NCBI GenBank assembly: GCA_024698885.1
Contig: JAILQQ010000039.1
Location: 1-63,486, forward strand
Reading direction: 5' to 3'
Length of the DNA: 63,486 nucleotides
From: Lachnospiraceae bacterium
GTDB lineage: Bacteria; Bacillota; Clostridia; Lachnospirales; Lachnospiraceae
Positions 34,001 to 42,643 of the stretch are shown piece after piece. The translations under genes were made by a program, and so were the position numbers. Below the pieces are notes generated by a model. It was not told the origin of the DNA and made no database searches. It worked only from the letters and a program-made list of their open reading frames with translations. How positions within the stretch are numbered: the first letter of the stretch is position 1; the number at the start of each line of letters is the position of its first letter.

Positions 34001-34177
34001 GCCGGTACGGAGCAGGAAAAAACCTATACGCAGACTATCCGTAAGGGTGGCAGGATCAACGTATGGACCGGACCTGATTTTGACAGTATCCTTTATGAGG
34101 ATCCCGCCTGCAAAATGGAGATCGGAGAAACAGACAATGAAGCGGATATGACCGCGTATCTTAAGCGTGCTTCGTGA
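31064..34177 (+). CDS. Secreted cell-wall hydrolase: SH3, NlpC/P60 and amidase_3 domains
   Basis: This 1,037-residue protein has a signal peptide (LILSFSIALPAQAFA). An SH3-like region lies around residues 140-240. An NlpC/P60-like peptidase follows, with Cys341 in SADCSSYVRDVY and a His in IKGHEMIYLG. An acidic linker separates it from an N-acetylmuramoyl-alanine amidase_3 domain. That domain has zinc His557 in VNAGHG and another in IALHYDYT. So it carries two peptidoglycan-cleaving activities, cutting stem peptides and the amide bond. The C-terminal 300 residues are not recognised. AAGGAG precedes its ATG, nine bases after the C11 lipoprotein gene. Having both enzyme types in one chain is less common than either alone. 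Confidence 0.85.
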   Translation: MKKKIIALILSFSIALPAQAFAAMETMPTVSQEMLAPSYWIKDDAQAQTILADSDTVRRLNASFLSCPDCKMNDLASAEGTYDGENANLRRWKATMSELSGFLDGKHYDEEGNILQGRSAFEILKNLEDPYASAEEEIQYGICVARTDVRAYPTDIIIADDPGDNDFDNVQIAGLRVGEPVTVLATSADGGYYYCNTTCVSGWIPSKDIALCKNKEEWFGAWDFAEDQVMVVTSSKVRLEESNTSPEISELMLTMGTVLEKVKPSEADGMITNRSLYYNYPVWIPVRNARGMYERRQALISAHHGVSDGFLPLTRENILTQAYEMLGDTYGWGGMLSSADCSSYVRDVYKCFGLELPRNTTWQSAMPVLKYDLSAADDDDKKELLNELPAGTILFIKGHEMIYLGHEDDNYYVISSSSSIYDQETEGKKRIRSVIINSLEERRVNGNTWLSELYEAAVPYVENEENVIIPVFSIKEERKVTEPAPEDTAAEASSEETGEEDGDEAEEEAVSLPYEEIAFDETWEYAGNSRIHDGIARLYRSDAEDRKEITICVNAGHGTSNGADYKTLCHPDGSPKIVSGSTAAGATEATAIAPFGVTMVTGELEAAATLKAAMVVKEELLKAGYDVLMIRETEDVPLDNIARTLIANNYADAHIALHYDYTDTDKGIFYCSVPDEESYKNMEPVKSCWELHEKLGKSLIYGLTEEGFAKWNSGALAMDLTQTSYSTIPSIDLEIGDTVTDYSYAALVRVAFGVTEGLNYFFDSYRVPASEEESDEALYGELESANSYDAILKRNGDVYYTITCYPKEGSEWTDYVYGDANRYISKDERGTLVIEPGEAYGWYAETDTPFRYLFVSDFDSFADAYYYTLCPDETETIVSQETENGQILLETSMTGELDDYFYAYYGYTSDEVDEIVTEYVIDEGTREILESRGYMVKDGERTLYLETILHKEAVKMVPDHQIMDGVFGGDERTVTVITDAGTEQEKTYTQTIRKGGRINVWTGPDFDSILYEDPACKMEIGETDNEADMTAYLKRAS

Positions 34178-34218
34178 TGATATCGTAAATGAATTGCGGA
34201 AATCCGTTTATAGAAAAC

Positions 34219-34304
34219 GGAAATGATTCGGCCTGCAAAGCAGGCCGAATCGGCATGAACAGGTTCATGCCTAAGCGCACGACTTGCAAAGCAAGTCGGC
34301 GCAG
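34219..34304 (+). repeat. Palindromic element, copy C
   Basis: The first stem is GATTCGGCCTGC/GCAGGCCGAATC, with a T-to-C change compensated on the other arm relative to copies A and B2. The second stem GGCATGAAC/GTTCATGCC is unchanged. The third stem is CGACTTGC/GCAAGTCG. It ends GCGCAGAAGGAG, which is the Shine-Dalgarno site of the STAS-NRPS gene. Confidence 0.85.
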
Positions 34305-34312
34305 AAGGAGTC

Positions 34313-37300
34313 ATGATGGAAATTCGGGGAGAGATAAAAGACGGCGTTCTTTTCATAGAAATCACCGGAAGACTAAACGGGGACAATGCGGAAAACGCTG
34401 AGAAGCTGCTTAGGGAAGAAAGGGCCGGGGAAGGTTACGAGCGGACAGTCTTTGACCTGAAGGGACTTGAATATATCTCTTCCGCGGGGCTGCGTATCTT
34501 TATGAAGCTCTACCGGGAGGATAAAAAGCTTCAGTTTATCAATGCTTCTCCCGCGGTCTATGATACCTTTGACCTGACCGGCTTTACCGATCTTCTGGAG
34601 ATCCGAAGGGTAGAGGAGATAAGCTCTTCAGGAGAGGAGGATCCCTTAAACGATACCTTCTGGCCGGTGGAATTCAAACCGGTCTCGTATCTTTTTGAAG
34701 AACAGGCCAGGAAGCATCCGGACCGGACAGCCGTGGTGGGCGACGGACTCTCCATGACCTATGGGGAGCTAAACGAGGCAGCCAACCGGATCGCCAATGC
34801 CCTGCGCTATTATAATGTAAGACCGAATGACACGATCATGATCTTACTTCCCAGAAATATCATGTATTACGCGGTCAATCTGGGAATCTTGAAGGCTGGT
34901 GCCGCCTTTGTCACGGCGAGCATCAATTATCCGGATGAGAGGATCCGTTTTATTTACCAGGACGCGGCATGCCGCTTTCTGATCACGACCCACCGGATCA
35001 CCTTCGACAAACTGGATCTTATCATTGATCTGGGAAAACGCCCTTTATTTTTAGAGGATATCGTGACCTCACCCTGGCCGGAGAATCCTCAGGTCAGAAT
35101 AGACGAATCGGATCTTGCCTACTGTATCTATACCTCCGGTTCCACCGGAAAGCCCAAAGGCGTTATGATCACGCAGGGGAATCTCTGCAACTATCTGGAT
35201 CATAATCCGAAAAACCGACAGACCGTGGCGATCGCCGAACATGGCAGCGTGCTTTTGGCAAACGCGGCGCTGACCTTTGATGTTTCCCTGAAGGAGGAGC
35301 TGATCGGGCTGACCTCCGGCATGACGGTGGCGCTTGCGTCATACGCACAGATCATGAATCCTTTCTTAATGCGGGATTTCATGATCGAAAACGGGGTGGA
35401 CGCCATGTGCGCGACCCCAAGCTATGTCCGCACCCTCCTTTCGATTCCAAAGCTGAAGGAAGCGCTTTCACGGATCAAAGTCTTTGCGATCGGCGCCGAG
35501 CAGTTTCCGCAGGGCCTTTATGAAAAGATCCGGGAGATAAATGAAAGCGCGCTTGTGATGAACAGCTACGGCCCCACGGAGACCACGATCAGCGCCTGCA
35601 TGAAGGAAATAGATGGCTCTTTTCCCATCACGATCGGCAGGCCCTTAGGCAATGTAGCCTGCTATGTGGTCAATGAGGCGAATGAGGAAGTTAAGCTCGG
35701 AGAGATCGGGGAGCTTCTGATCTGCGGAAAGGGCGTGGGTCTGGGCTATAAAAATCTGCCGGAAAAAACGGCCGCCTCCTTTATAGATTTTCACGGAAAG
35801 CGCGCCTATAAGACAGGGGATTTTGCCCGCATCACGGACAACTATGAGATCGAGTTTCACGGAAGACGGGATAACCAGGTAAAATACCACGGACTCAGGA
35901 TCGAACTCGGGGAGATCGAGGAGATCATGTCCGGCTGCCCGTATATTGATGCCTGTGCAGCGGTCGTCGTAGAGGACCGCTTTCTCTGCCTTTATTATGT
36001 GAGCGCGGACGGCATGTGCTTTACCGGGGATGATCTCAGGGATTACGCGAAAAAACATCTGGCGCCCTATATGATGCCGGATCTCTTTCAGGAGGTGGAG
36101 GCGTTTTCCATGAACGCCAATATGAAGTTAGACAGGAAAAAGCTTCCAAAGCCCGTGATCCCGAAAAAAGAGATTGTTCCTGCGCAGAATGAAACGCAGG
36201 AGAGGATCCTTTCGATCCTCAGAGGGCTTGCGCCCGATACGGAGCTTGGCATCACGACGGATCTCAGAGACCTGGGTTTAACCTCCTTATCGTTTATGGC
36301 TTTTTTAGCGGAGCTTGGAGACGCGTTTCGGATCGGACTCAACATGGCGGAGCTTCGGGAGAACCCCACGGTCTCCGATCTGGAAAAGCTGATCCTTAAA
36401 AAACCGAAGACGGGGGCAGAAGCGTTCGATAAAGACCGCTATCCCATGGTTCCTCTTCAGCTGTTTATGTATGATGAAATGCTCCGCATGAACAACCCGG
36501 AAAACGTCCTGCTTGCCCTGTTTGAGATGGCGGGGGATATCGATATACTGCGGCTTAGGCAGGCAGTCCAAAAAGCGGTAAAGAACCATCCCATCCTGTT
36601 CACAAGGCTTCAAAAGGGAGAGGGGAGAGCGGCCTTTATGCTTCCTGCGAAAGGAAAGGTCACGCTACCGGCAATTCCCGTTATGGAGGTAAGGGAAGAG
36701 GAAATGCCTGCTCTTAGGGGGAGGCTCGCGCTTGAACTGGCAGACCCGCAGGCTTATCCGCTTTTTGAATTTAGGATCTATAAAACAGAGAAAAGGCTCT
36801 TTCTCTTCCATAAGGTTCCGCATGCGATCAGCGACGGAGAGAGTCTGGATATTCTTTTTTCGGACATCGCGGATGCTTATGCGGGAAAGACGATAAAACC
36901 GGAGGGAATATCCCTGTTTGGCATCTGTGACGAGCTGAACCGGCTGATCGAATCACCGCTGTACGCGCAGATCGTTTCGTATTACAAAAGACTGCTCCGG
37001 GGGCTTGAAAGGTGGACCGCTGTCCCGGAAGATCAAACGGGGATGTCTGTGGGACAGGACAGGGTCGTTAAAACGCTCGGCGCTGATACCGGCCAGATCG
37101 CCGTCGCGAAAAAGGCGCTGAAGGTTTCCGGAAATGTACTGTATATGGGACTCATGGCACTTTCCATGGCACGCCAGACCGGAGACGGGGAGATCACCTT
37201 TGCCTTTACGCATAACGGCAGGAATGATTCCAGGGTGAAAAGGACCTACGGCTTTCTGCTTAACGAAGGGGTCTGCCGGCTGGACGTATCGCCGTCCCAG

Positions 37301-37783
37301 GCGCTTACCGCCTTTTTTTCGCAGGTACAGAATCAGGTTTTTGACGCCATGAGCTGTCAGCTTCTCCCTTTTGAGGAAATAGCAGAGTGGTATCCGGGCT
37401 TTATGGATTATGGCTATCTCTATCAGCCCAGACATCTGGAAACGGAAATGAACGGGGAAAAAGCCGTACTGCACAGTCTTTCGATCCGGGATGACTGCGA
37501 GGAGGGACTGGTGGTACAGGAAGCTGCCAACGAAGATATGAAGTCCTCTGCGGCCTGCGAAGACGGCCTGTTCAAGATCCTGACCCAGGTATATGAATTT
37601 GATCCTGTGGTATATGAACTGACCTATATGGTTAGCCGCTACAGCCGGAAGCGGATCGAAGAAATGGCTGAGGATGTGGACCGGATGCTCTTAAGGATCG
37701 TTACCGGGGATGCAGCGCATCTTACGGTCGGCGATGTCTGTATAAAAAACAGTTTGGAAAGGAATGCGAAAAGCAGTGTTTGA
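34313..37783 (+). CDS. STAS domain fused to an NRPS-like adenylation-carrier-condensation protein
   Basis: This 1,156-residue protein starts with a STAS domain (residues 1-105, LEYISSAGLRIFMKL). It continues as a nonribosomal peptide synthetase-like module. The adenylation domain (about 120-610) carries YTSGSTGKPKG at residues 273-283 and later NSYGPTETT and Y-K-T-G-D. A carrier domain follows, with DLGLTSLSF and phosphopantetheine Ser658. The condensation-like domain (about 690-1,120) has PHAISDG in place of HHxxxDG; His837 and Asp841 remain. Linking a STAS domain to NRPS enzymology is unusual and hints that activity or location is tied to the partner-switching module. There is no thioesterase. 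The start follows palindromic element C and AGAAGGAG. Confidence 0.88.
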   Translation: MMEIRGEIKDGVLFIEITGRLNGDNAENAEKLLREERAGEGYERTVFDLKGLEYISSAGLRIFMKLYREDKKLQFINASPAVYDTFDLTGFTDLLEIRRVEEISSSGEEDPLNDTFWPVEFKPVSYLFEEQARKHPDRTAVVGDGLSMTYGELNEAANRIANALRYYNVRPNDTIMILLPRNIMYYAVNLGILKAGAAFVTASINYPDERIRFIYQDAACRFLITTHRITFDKLDLIIDLGKRPLFLEDIVTSPWPENPQVRIDESDLAYCIYTSGSTGKPKGVMITQGNLCNYLDHNPKNRQTVAIAEHGSVLLANAALTFDVSLKEELIGLTSGMTVALASYAQIMNPFLMRDFMIENGVDAMCATPSYVRTLLSIPKLKEALSRIKVFAIGAEQFPQGLYEKIREINESALVMNSYGPTETTISACMKEIDGSFPITIGRPLGNVACYVVNEANEEVKLGEIGELLICGKGVGLGYKNLPEKTAASFIDFHGKRAYKTGDFARITDNYEIEFHGRRDNQVKYHGLRIELGEIEEIMSGCPYIDACAAVVVEDRFLCLYYVSADGMCFTGDDLRDYAKKHLAPYMMPDLFQEVEAFSMNANMKLDRKKLPKPVIPKKEIVPAQNETQERILSILRGLAPDTELGITTDLRDLGLTSLSFMAFLAELGDAFRIGLNMAELRENPTVSDLEKLILKKPKTGAEAFDKDRYPMVPLQLFMYDEMLRMNNPENVLLALFEMAGDIDILRLRQAVQKAVKNHPILFTRLQKGEGRAAFMLPAKGKVTLPAIPVMEVREEEMPALRGRLALELADPQAYPLFEFRIYKTEKRLFLFHKVPHAISDGESLDILFSDIADAYAGKTIKPEGISLFGICDELNRLIESPLYAQIVSYYKRLLRGLERWTAVPEDQTGMSVGQDRVVKTLGADTGQIAVAKKALKVSGNVLYMGLMALSMARQTGDGEITFAFTHNGRNDSRVKRTYGFLLNEGVCRLDVSPSQALTAFFSQVQNQVFDAMSCQLLPFEEIAEWYPGFMDYGYLYQPRHLETEMNGEKAVLHSLSIRDDCEEGLVVQEAANEDMKSSAACEDGLFKILTQVYEFDPVVYELTYMVSRYSRKRIEEMAEDVDRMLLRIVTGDAAHLTVGDVCIKNSLERNAKSSV

Positions 37784-38874
37784 AAAGAAGATAGTCTGTC
37801 TACTGGCCATACCGTTAGCGGCGCTTGCTCTGACGGGTTGCCTGACGGAGTCCTCTCCGTCCGGAGGCTCTAAGACGGCCCCTGCGGAAAATACGGAGAG
37901 TTCTTCCACAGGCTCCGGGGACGCCGTGCTTACGGCGGTGAATTTTGACCGGAGTCTTGATACCTACGTGCCAAAGAAGGATCATTATAATTTTTACTTT
38001 ACCTATAAGATCGTCCATCCCTGGTGGGATGCCGTGGCGCTTGGCATGGAGGAGGCCCAGAGACAGTATCTGGATAAGGGCATCACGGTCACCTACGAGT
38101 ATATGGCACCGGATACCGCCTCCGCGCAGGATCAGAAGGAAAGACTGCTTTTGGCGGAGCAGGGGAGCTATGATGTGATCGGGGTGGATGTGGCTGATCA
38201 GGCGGTCATTTCCCCCATTCTCGATCAGATGGTGGATGCCGGCTCTAAGGTGATGACCTTTTCAAGCTCCGATGCGGCACCGGGCTGCCGCCGGATCGCC
38301 TATGTAGGGAATACGCATAATTATGAGGACGGCGCCGACCTCACGGAAGCGCTCTGTGAAAAGCTCGGGTATGAGGGGAAGGTCGCGATCCTCGTGGGAA
38401 CTGCCGGCGCGCCCTGCCATGAGGACCGGGCCAGGGGCGCGGAGAACACCATCGCGCGCTACGGCGGGATGGAGATTGTCGCAAAGGAATATGATATGGA
38501 TTCCGTTGATCTGGCCTATGATCTCACGATGCAGATTCTGAAGGAGCATCCGGATCTTGACGGCCTTGTGTGCTGTAATATGAGCAATCCCGTGTGCTGC
38601 CAGGGCGGTGACGGAAACCGGAAGCGATACGGTCATCGTCGGCATGGATCATGATAAAGAAGCGCTGCACTATCTGAAAAACGGGGTGATCTACTGTCTT
38701 GGCGTGCAGGACTGCTACTCCATCGGTTTTGATACGCTGCAGGTAGCAGTAAAGACCGCGGACGGCCATCTGCCCGGCGAGCTGTTTTCGGAGGAAACAA
38801 ATGAAATTACAACTGTCATTTATCAGGAGGATGCGGCCTTAATGCTGGAGCTGCTGTATGGTGATATTTCATGA
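37764..38874 (+). pseudogene. Sugar-type substrate-binding lipoprotein, frameshifted
   Basis: The gene encodes a lipoprotein (lipobox ALTGC) of the periplasmic-binding-protein type 4 family, which binds sugars or autoinducer-like ligands. The frame runs from ATG 37764 through FTYKIVHPWWDAVALGMEEA and VIGVDVADQAVISPILDQMVD. Around 38595-38605 it leaves the family sequence and ends at 38654. The proper continuation (VTETGSDTVIVGMDHD) is in another frame and runs to 38874. A net shift of one or two bases near CCCGTGTGCTGCC explains this. It is either a real frameshift or a sequence error. It overlaps the STAS-NRPS gene end by 20 bases and the next gene by 4 (ATGA), so it belonged to the same transcript. 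Confidence 0.8.
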
Positions 38875-40369
38875 AAAAGAAAAAGATTACCCAGAAAACC
38901 TTTATTGTGACAGCGATCGTCGAAGCGTTCTGATCATGACCATGGTGCTGCTCAGCACGCTGTGGGCTTCCAGACAGATCATATCCTCAACGGATGAGGC
39001 CGTTTCTGCCGTAAGCTCCTTCTATCTGAAGGCGATGGCGGACCGGCGCGCGAAGACCATCACGAACCTGATCAGTAATAATTTTTACCAGATGGAAGCG
39101 GCCATTGATGTGATCCGGGACGAGGAGATCGAAACCGAGGAAGAGCTGCGCGCGATGGTGGGAAAGATCACGTCGCTGTTGTCCCTGAGCCGTCTTGCCC
39201 TGGTCGATGAGGACAATATCGTTTATACGCAGTATACCACCTATACCGGCGGAAGCCGCCATGAATTTCTGGCACAGGACCAGATGGACGAGAGGATTGT
39301 GAACACTGTGTATCTCTATGGCTCCTCCAAGCAGCTTTGCCTTGCGGTTCCGACCACAGACCTTACGATCTTAGGAAAGCCCTTTAAGGCCTGCTTTGTC
39401 CAGATCGATATCAACGATATCGTTGAGCTTTTAGCATTTGATGATTATGACAGGACGTCCTTCGGGCTGTATTCGAAGAACGGGGGAAATCTTTCCGATA
39501 CCGAGCTGCGGCCCTATATCCGGGATCAGAATCTTTTCGACGCGATGAAGGATGTTGTTCCGCCCCGGGAATGGGATGCGCTTTGCGATGATTTCCTCGA
39601 GGAAAAAGAGGGAAGCCTGACATTTGTTACCGACGGGATCGCAGAGACGCTCTGCTATGTCCCCGTCCCGGATACGGGCTGGGAAACGGTGGTGCTGATC
39701 CGCGAGAGCGTTATCCGCGACCAGATACACGGGATCAGTGAGAACAATCTCGCCGTCAGCCGGAAGCAGATCATACTGGTGCTTTTGTCCATGCTGGTAT
39801 TCGCGGTCATTCTCCTGTTAATGGCGCGCAAGATCGCGCGGGATAAGCTGGAGGCCGAGCAGGAGAACAGCCGAAACTTCCGCAGCATGGCCAATACGGA
39901 CTCCATGACCGGTGTCAGGAACAAGCATGCCTATTCCGAGGCTGAGCTGTCCTTAAACCGGAAGATCCATGAAAATGAGATCGGGAATTTAGCTGTCGTG
40001 GTATGTGATATCAACGGACTGAAGTATGTTAACGATACCCAGGGGCATGCGGCGGGAGATAAGCTGATCAAGGACGCCAGCAATATGATCTGTGAGTATT
40101 TTCCCCACGGGGCCGTATACCGGATCGGCGGCGATGAATTCGTGGTGCTTCTTCAGGGGAAGGGCTATGATATGATGCATGAAACGATAAACGACCTGAA
40201 CCGGCGGATCGAAGCAAATATTGCGGAGCATGCCGTCGTCATCGCGATCGGGTATTCCACTCTGGGGACGCAGGATGAGCAGCTTCGCGATGTGTTTGAA
40301 AGAGCGGATCAGATGATGTATGAACGAAAGAAGCAGTTGAAGGAGATGGGCGCCAGAACGAGAGAGTAG
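38871..40369 (+). pseudogene. Membrane diguanylate cyclase (GGDEF) with frameshift in the first helix
   Basis: From ATG 38871 the frame reads MKKKKITQKTFIVTAIVEAF and stops at TGA 38931. The membrane helix continues in another frame as LIMTMVLLSTLWASRQIIS and runs to 40369. Inserting one C at the junction restores a single protein. That protein has a transmembrane helix, an extracellular sensor of about 280 residues, a second helix, and a GGDEF domain with RIGGDEF and DINGLKYVNDTQGHAAGD. The active site is intact, so the ancestral protein made c-di-GMP. Alternatively translation could start inside. It is coupled to the binding protein, which may have delivered the ligand to its sensor domain. 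This is the second frameshift within 350 bases. Confidence 0.8.
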
Positions 40370-40430
40370 GGGAGAGGCTTCCCCGGGCATACCCTCCAGG
40401 CAGCCATGGACACTGATTTCAGCGAATGAA

Positions 40431-40459
40431 TTGACGGAACGTAAGAAAACAGATATAAT
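40431..40459 (+). promoter_or_regulatory. Sigma-A-type promoter of the riboswitch transcript
   Basis: TTGACG (40431-40436) and TATAAT (40454-40459) with a 17-base spacer, ideally placed a few bases ahead of the riboswitch. Confidence 0.8.
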
Positions 40460-40479
40460 GCGTAGGAAATGACTCTATA

Positions 40480-40822
40480 TTGAAAAGTCTGCAGGTGTCT
40501 CTGCCAGGCAGATTCAGTCAGGTTCCCTGACTGGATTATTTCCATTATGGCCGGCAGAGGTGAAAAGGGAAGCAGGTGCGAATCCTGCACGAACTCGTCA
40601 CTGTAAGAGGGAGCAAATGCCATACGGAACTGTCACAAGTTATTTTGTGACAGTTCCGTAGCCACTGGGCAACCGGGAAGGCGGCATAACTAGGAAATGA
40701 CCCGATCCAAAAAGCGGATCGGATCGGCGCACGGTTCACAAACGAACCGGCGCAGTGCGGAGAACTCAAGTCAGGAGACCTGCCTGTGGACAGTACGGGG
40801 ACAACCGTCCCGGGCCACGAGT
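40480..40822 (+). promoter_or_regulatory. Cobalamin (adenosylcobalamin-type) riboswitch with enlarged peripheral arms
   Basis: The B12 aptamer is recognisable. It has a GGTG segment (40493), the core GAAAAGGGAAGCAGGTGCGAATCCTGC beginning at 40562, CACTGTAA, GCCACTG, CCGGGAAGG, and the B12 box AGTCAGGAGACCTGCCT (40769-40785), quoted in parts. A long P6-type stem (ACGGAACTGTCACAA with its complement) and an inserted palindromic element (40693-40756) enlarge it. A terminator at 40903-40933 follows, so high cobalamin should stop transcription of the CbiK-like gene. The 5' boundary is approximate. Confidence 0.88.
40693..40756 (+). repeat. Palindromic element, copy D, inside the riboswitch
   Basis: It begins GGAAATGACCCGATCC, with stem CCGATCC/GGATCGG, lacks the middle hairpin, and continues GCGCA-CGGTTC...GAACCG-GCGCAG. 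It lies between the GGGAAGGC segment and the B12 box, where natural cobalamin riboswitches have only a short variable region. Confidence 0.7.
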
Positions 40823-40902
40823 AATTGGTCGTACATCGGCGCATTTATAGTGAACGAAATAAATTCGTTTCCTATAAGTAAAATGCGTTGATTTTAATGT
40901 GG

Positions 40903-40933
40903 TCTTTGGCGGAAAGCCAGAGACATTTTTTTA
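40903..40933 (+). terminator. Riboswitch expression-platform terminator
   Basis: GTCTTTGGC pairs with GCCAGAGAC (one G-T wobble) over a five-base loop, followed by A and seven T. It lies 56 bases before the CbiK-like start codon. Confidence 0.8.
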
Positions 40934-40988
40934 TAACAAAAAGCGCGCGGACTGTCATGGCAGATCGACGCGGAGAAGGAGGCATGTA

Positions 40989-42641
40989 ATGAAAAAGGGT
41001 TTGATGAAGTTTGTTCTGGTGACGGCGGTGAGCGCTCTGCTTACCGGCTGCGCGGTCTATCCGCAGATACCGGGCGGCATGGAAACGTCCGGGGAAGCCG
41101 CGTCAGAGACGGATCCTGCCGGGGAGGAAGCCGCAGAGACGGGTTCTGACGAGGAAGCGGCTGCAGAGGTGGCTGCACTGATCGATGCGATCTATGTACA
41201 GGAATGGACACCGGAAACAGATGCGCTCTGCGCGGAAGCAAAGGCAAAATGGGATGCGCTGACAGAGGAACAGAAGGCACTCGTGGAAGGCGAGGAGGCG
41301 GATCCGGATTATTTCGGAAGGGATACCGGGGACGCGTCTTTGGATGATCCTCTGAACGAAGACGGGATCGGAGAAAACGAGATCCTTGTGGTCAGCTTCG
41401 GCACTTCCTTCAACGACAGCCGCGCTAAGGATATAAAGGGCATTGAGGATGCCATCGTAGCGGCCAATCCCGACTGGTCCGTCAGACGTGCCTTTACCGC
41501 GCAGATCATCATTAACCATGTGCAGGCCAGGGACGGTGAGAAGATCGACAACATGGAACAGGCTCTTGAAAGAGCCGTTCAGAACGGCGTTAAGAACCTG
41601 GTGATCCAGCCCACCCATCTGATGCATGGCGCGGAATACGATGAGATCATCGCCGCGGTGGATGCGTGCGCGGATCAGTTTGAATCCGTGAAGATCGCAG
41701 AGCCCCTGCTTGGCGAGGTAGGCGCGGATGTGACGGATATTAATGAGGACAAGAAGGCTGTCGCAGAGGCGGTGACCGAGGAAGCGGTAAGCCTTGCGGG
41801 CTATGCGTCTGCCGAAGAAGCGAAAAATGACGGAACCGCTTTTGTATTCATGGGTCACGGAACCTCTCACGCGGCAAAGATCAGCTACAGCCAGATGGCC
41901 TCTCAGGTCGCTGACCTCGACTATGATAATGTCTTTATCGGAACCGTGGAGGGAGAGCCGGAGGAAACCGCCTGCGAAAACGTCATTGATGCGGTAAAGG
42001 AAGCAGGCTATAAAAAGGTTATTCTGCGGCCGCTTATGGTAGTGGCCGGAGATCATGCCAATAACGACATGGCAGGAGACGATGAGGACTCCTGGAAGAG
42101 CATGTTTGAAGCTTCCGGTGCTTTTGACGAGATATCCTGCCAGATCGAGGGCCTCGGAAGGATCGGGACCGTGCAGGATCTGTATGTCGCGCATACAGAG
42201 GCCGTTGTTTCCGGGGAAGGAGCTTCCAAAGAGGAGACTTCCGGGACGGACGAGGCAGAGACAGAAGAAGCGCTGCCCGACGGGACGTATCCGGTAAAGT
42301 TTACGACAGACAGCTCCATGTTCCATGTATCGGAGGCGCTGTCCGATATAGGAGAGCTGCAGGTCAAGGATGGTGAGATGACGGTTCATGTCAGCCTGCA
42401 GTCTAAAAACATCGTAAATCTGTACCCGGGAACAGCAGAGGAAGCGAAAGCGGACGGCGCGCTGCTTTTGGAGCCGACCACCGATACGGTGACCTATGAG
42501 GACGGGACGACAGAGGAAGTATACGGCTTTGACGTGCCCGTGCCCTTCTTAGACCGGGAATTTGATCTGGCGCTGATCGGGACCAAGGGGAAATGGTATG
42601 ACCATAAGGTGGTCGTTTCGAGCCCGGATGCCTCGGAATAA
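40989..42641 (+). CDS. cbiK: CbiK-like sirohydrochlorin cobaltochelatase lipoprotein
   Basis: This 550-residue protein has a lipoprotein signal (LLTGC, Cys17 or so) and an acidic linker. A CbiK-type chelatase domain spans about residues 120-420. Family landmarks are ILVVSFGTSFNDSRAKDI, VIQPTHLMHGAEYDE and FMGHGTSHAAK, in which the histidines are the metal-handling residues. CbiK inserts cobalt into sirohydrochlorin in anaerobic B12 synthesis, normally in the cytoplasm. Export as a lipoprotein suggests cobalt or tetrapyrrole handling at the surface instead. The C-terminal 120 residues form a beta-rich domain of a type common on Lachnospiraceae surface proteins. It is controlled by the cobalamin riboswitch. 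GAGAAGGAGG precedes the ATG at 40989, which I prefer over an upstream start within the leader. Confidence 0.85.
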   Translation: MKKGLMKFVLVTAVSALLTGCAVYPQIPGGMETSGEAASETDPAGEEAAETGSDEEAAAEVAALIDAIYVQEWTPETDALCAEAKAKWDALTEEQKALVEGEEADPDYFGRDTGDASLDDPLNEDGIGENEILVVSFGTSFNDSRAKDIKGIEDAIVAANPDWSVRRAFTAQIIINHVQARDGEKIDNMEQALERAVQNGVKNLVIQPTHLMHGAEYDEIIAAVDACADQFESVKIAEPLLGEVGADVTDINEDKKAVAEAVTEEAVSLAGYASAEEAKNDGTAFVFMGHGTSHAAKISYSQMASQVADLDYDNVFIGTVEGEPEETACENVIDAVKEAGYKKVILRPLMVVAGDHANNDMAGDDEDSWKSMFEASGAFDEISCQIEGLGRIGTVQDLYVAHTEAVVSGEGASKEETSGTDEAETEEALPDGTYPVKFTTDSSMFHVSEALSDIGELQVKDGEMTVHVSLQSKNIVNLYPGTAEEAKADGALLLEPTTDTVTYEDGTTEEVYGFDVPVPFLDREFDLALIGTKGKWYDHKVVVSSPDASE

Positions 42642-42643
42642 AA

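Larger units (their letters stand above)
40370..40988. other. Regulatory leader of the CbiK-like gene
   Basis: This 619-base gap contains a strong promoter, a cobalamin riboswitch with a palindromic element inside it, a long hairpin at 40840-40889, and a terminator. A palindrome-like remnant (GCGCGCGGACTG...CGCGGAGAAGGAGG) near 40944-40983 provides the ribosome binding site of the next gene. No gene is seen. Confidence 0.8.

Noticed and set aside
41103-42389. 428-residue open frame on the minus strand over the CbiK-like gene
   Set aside because: It is antisense to a well-supported gene with clear motifs. Long shadows are common in GC-moderate coding DNA and this one has no family features.
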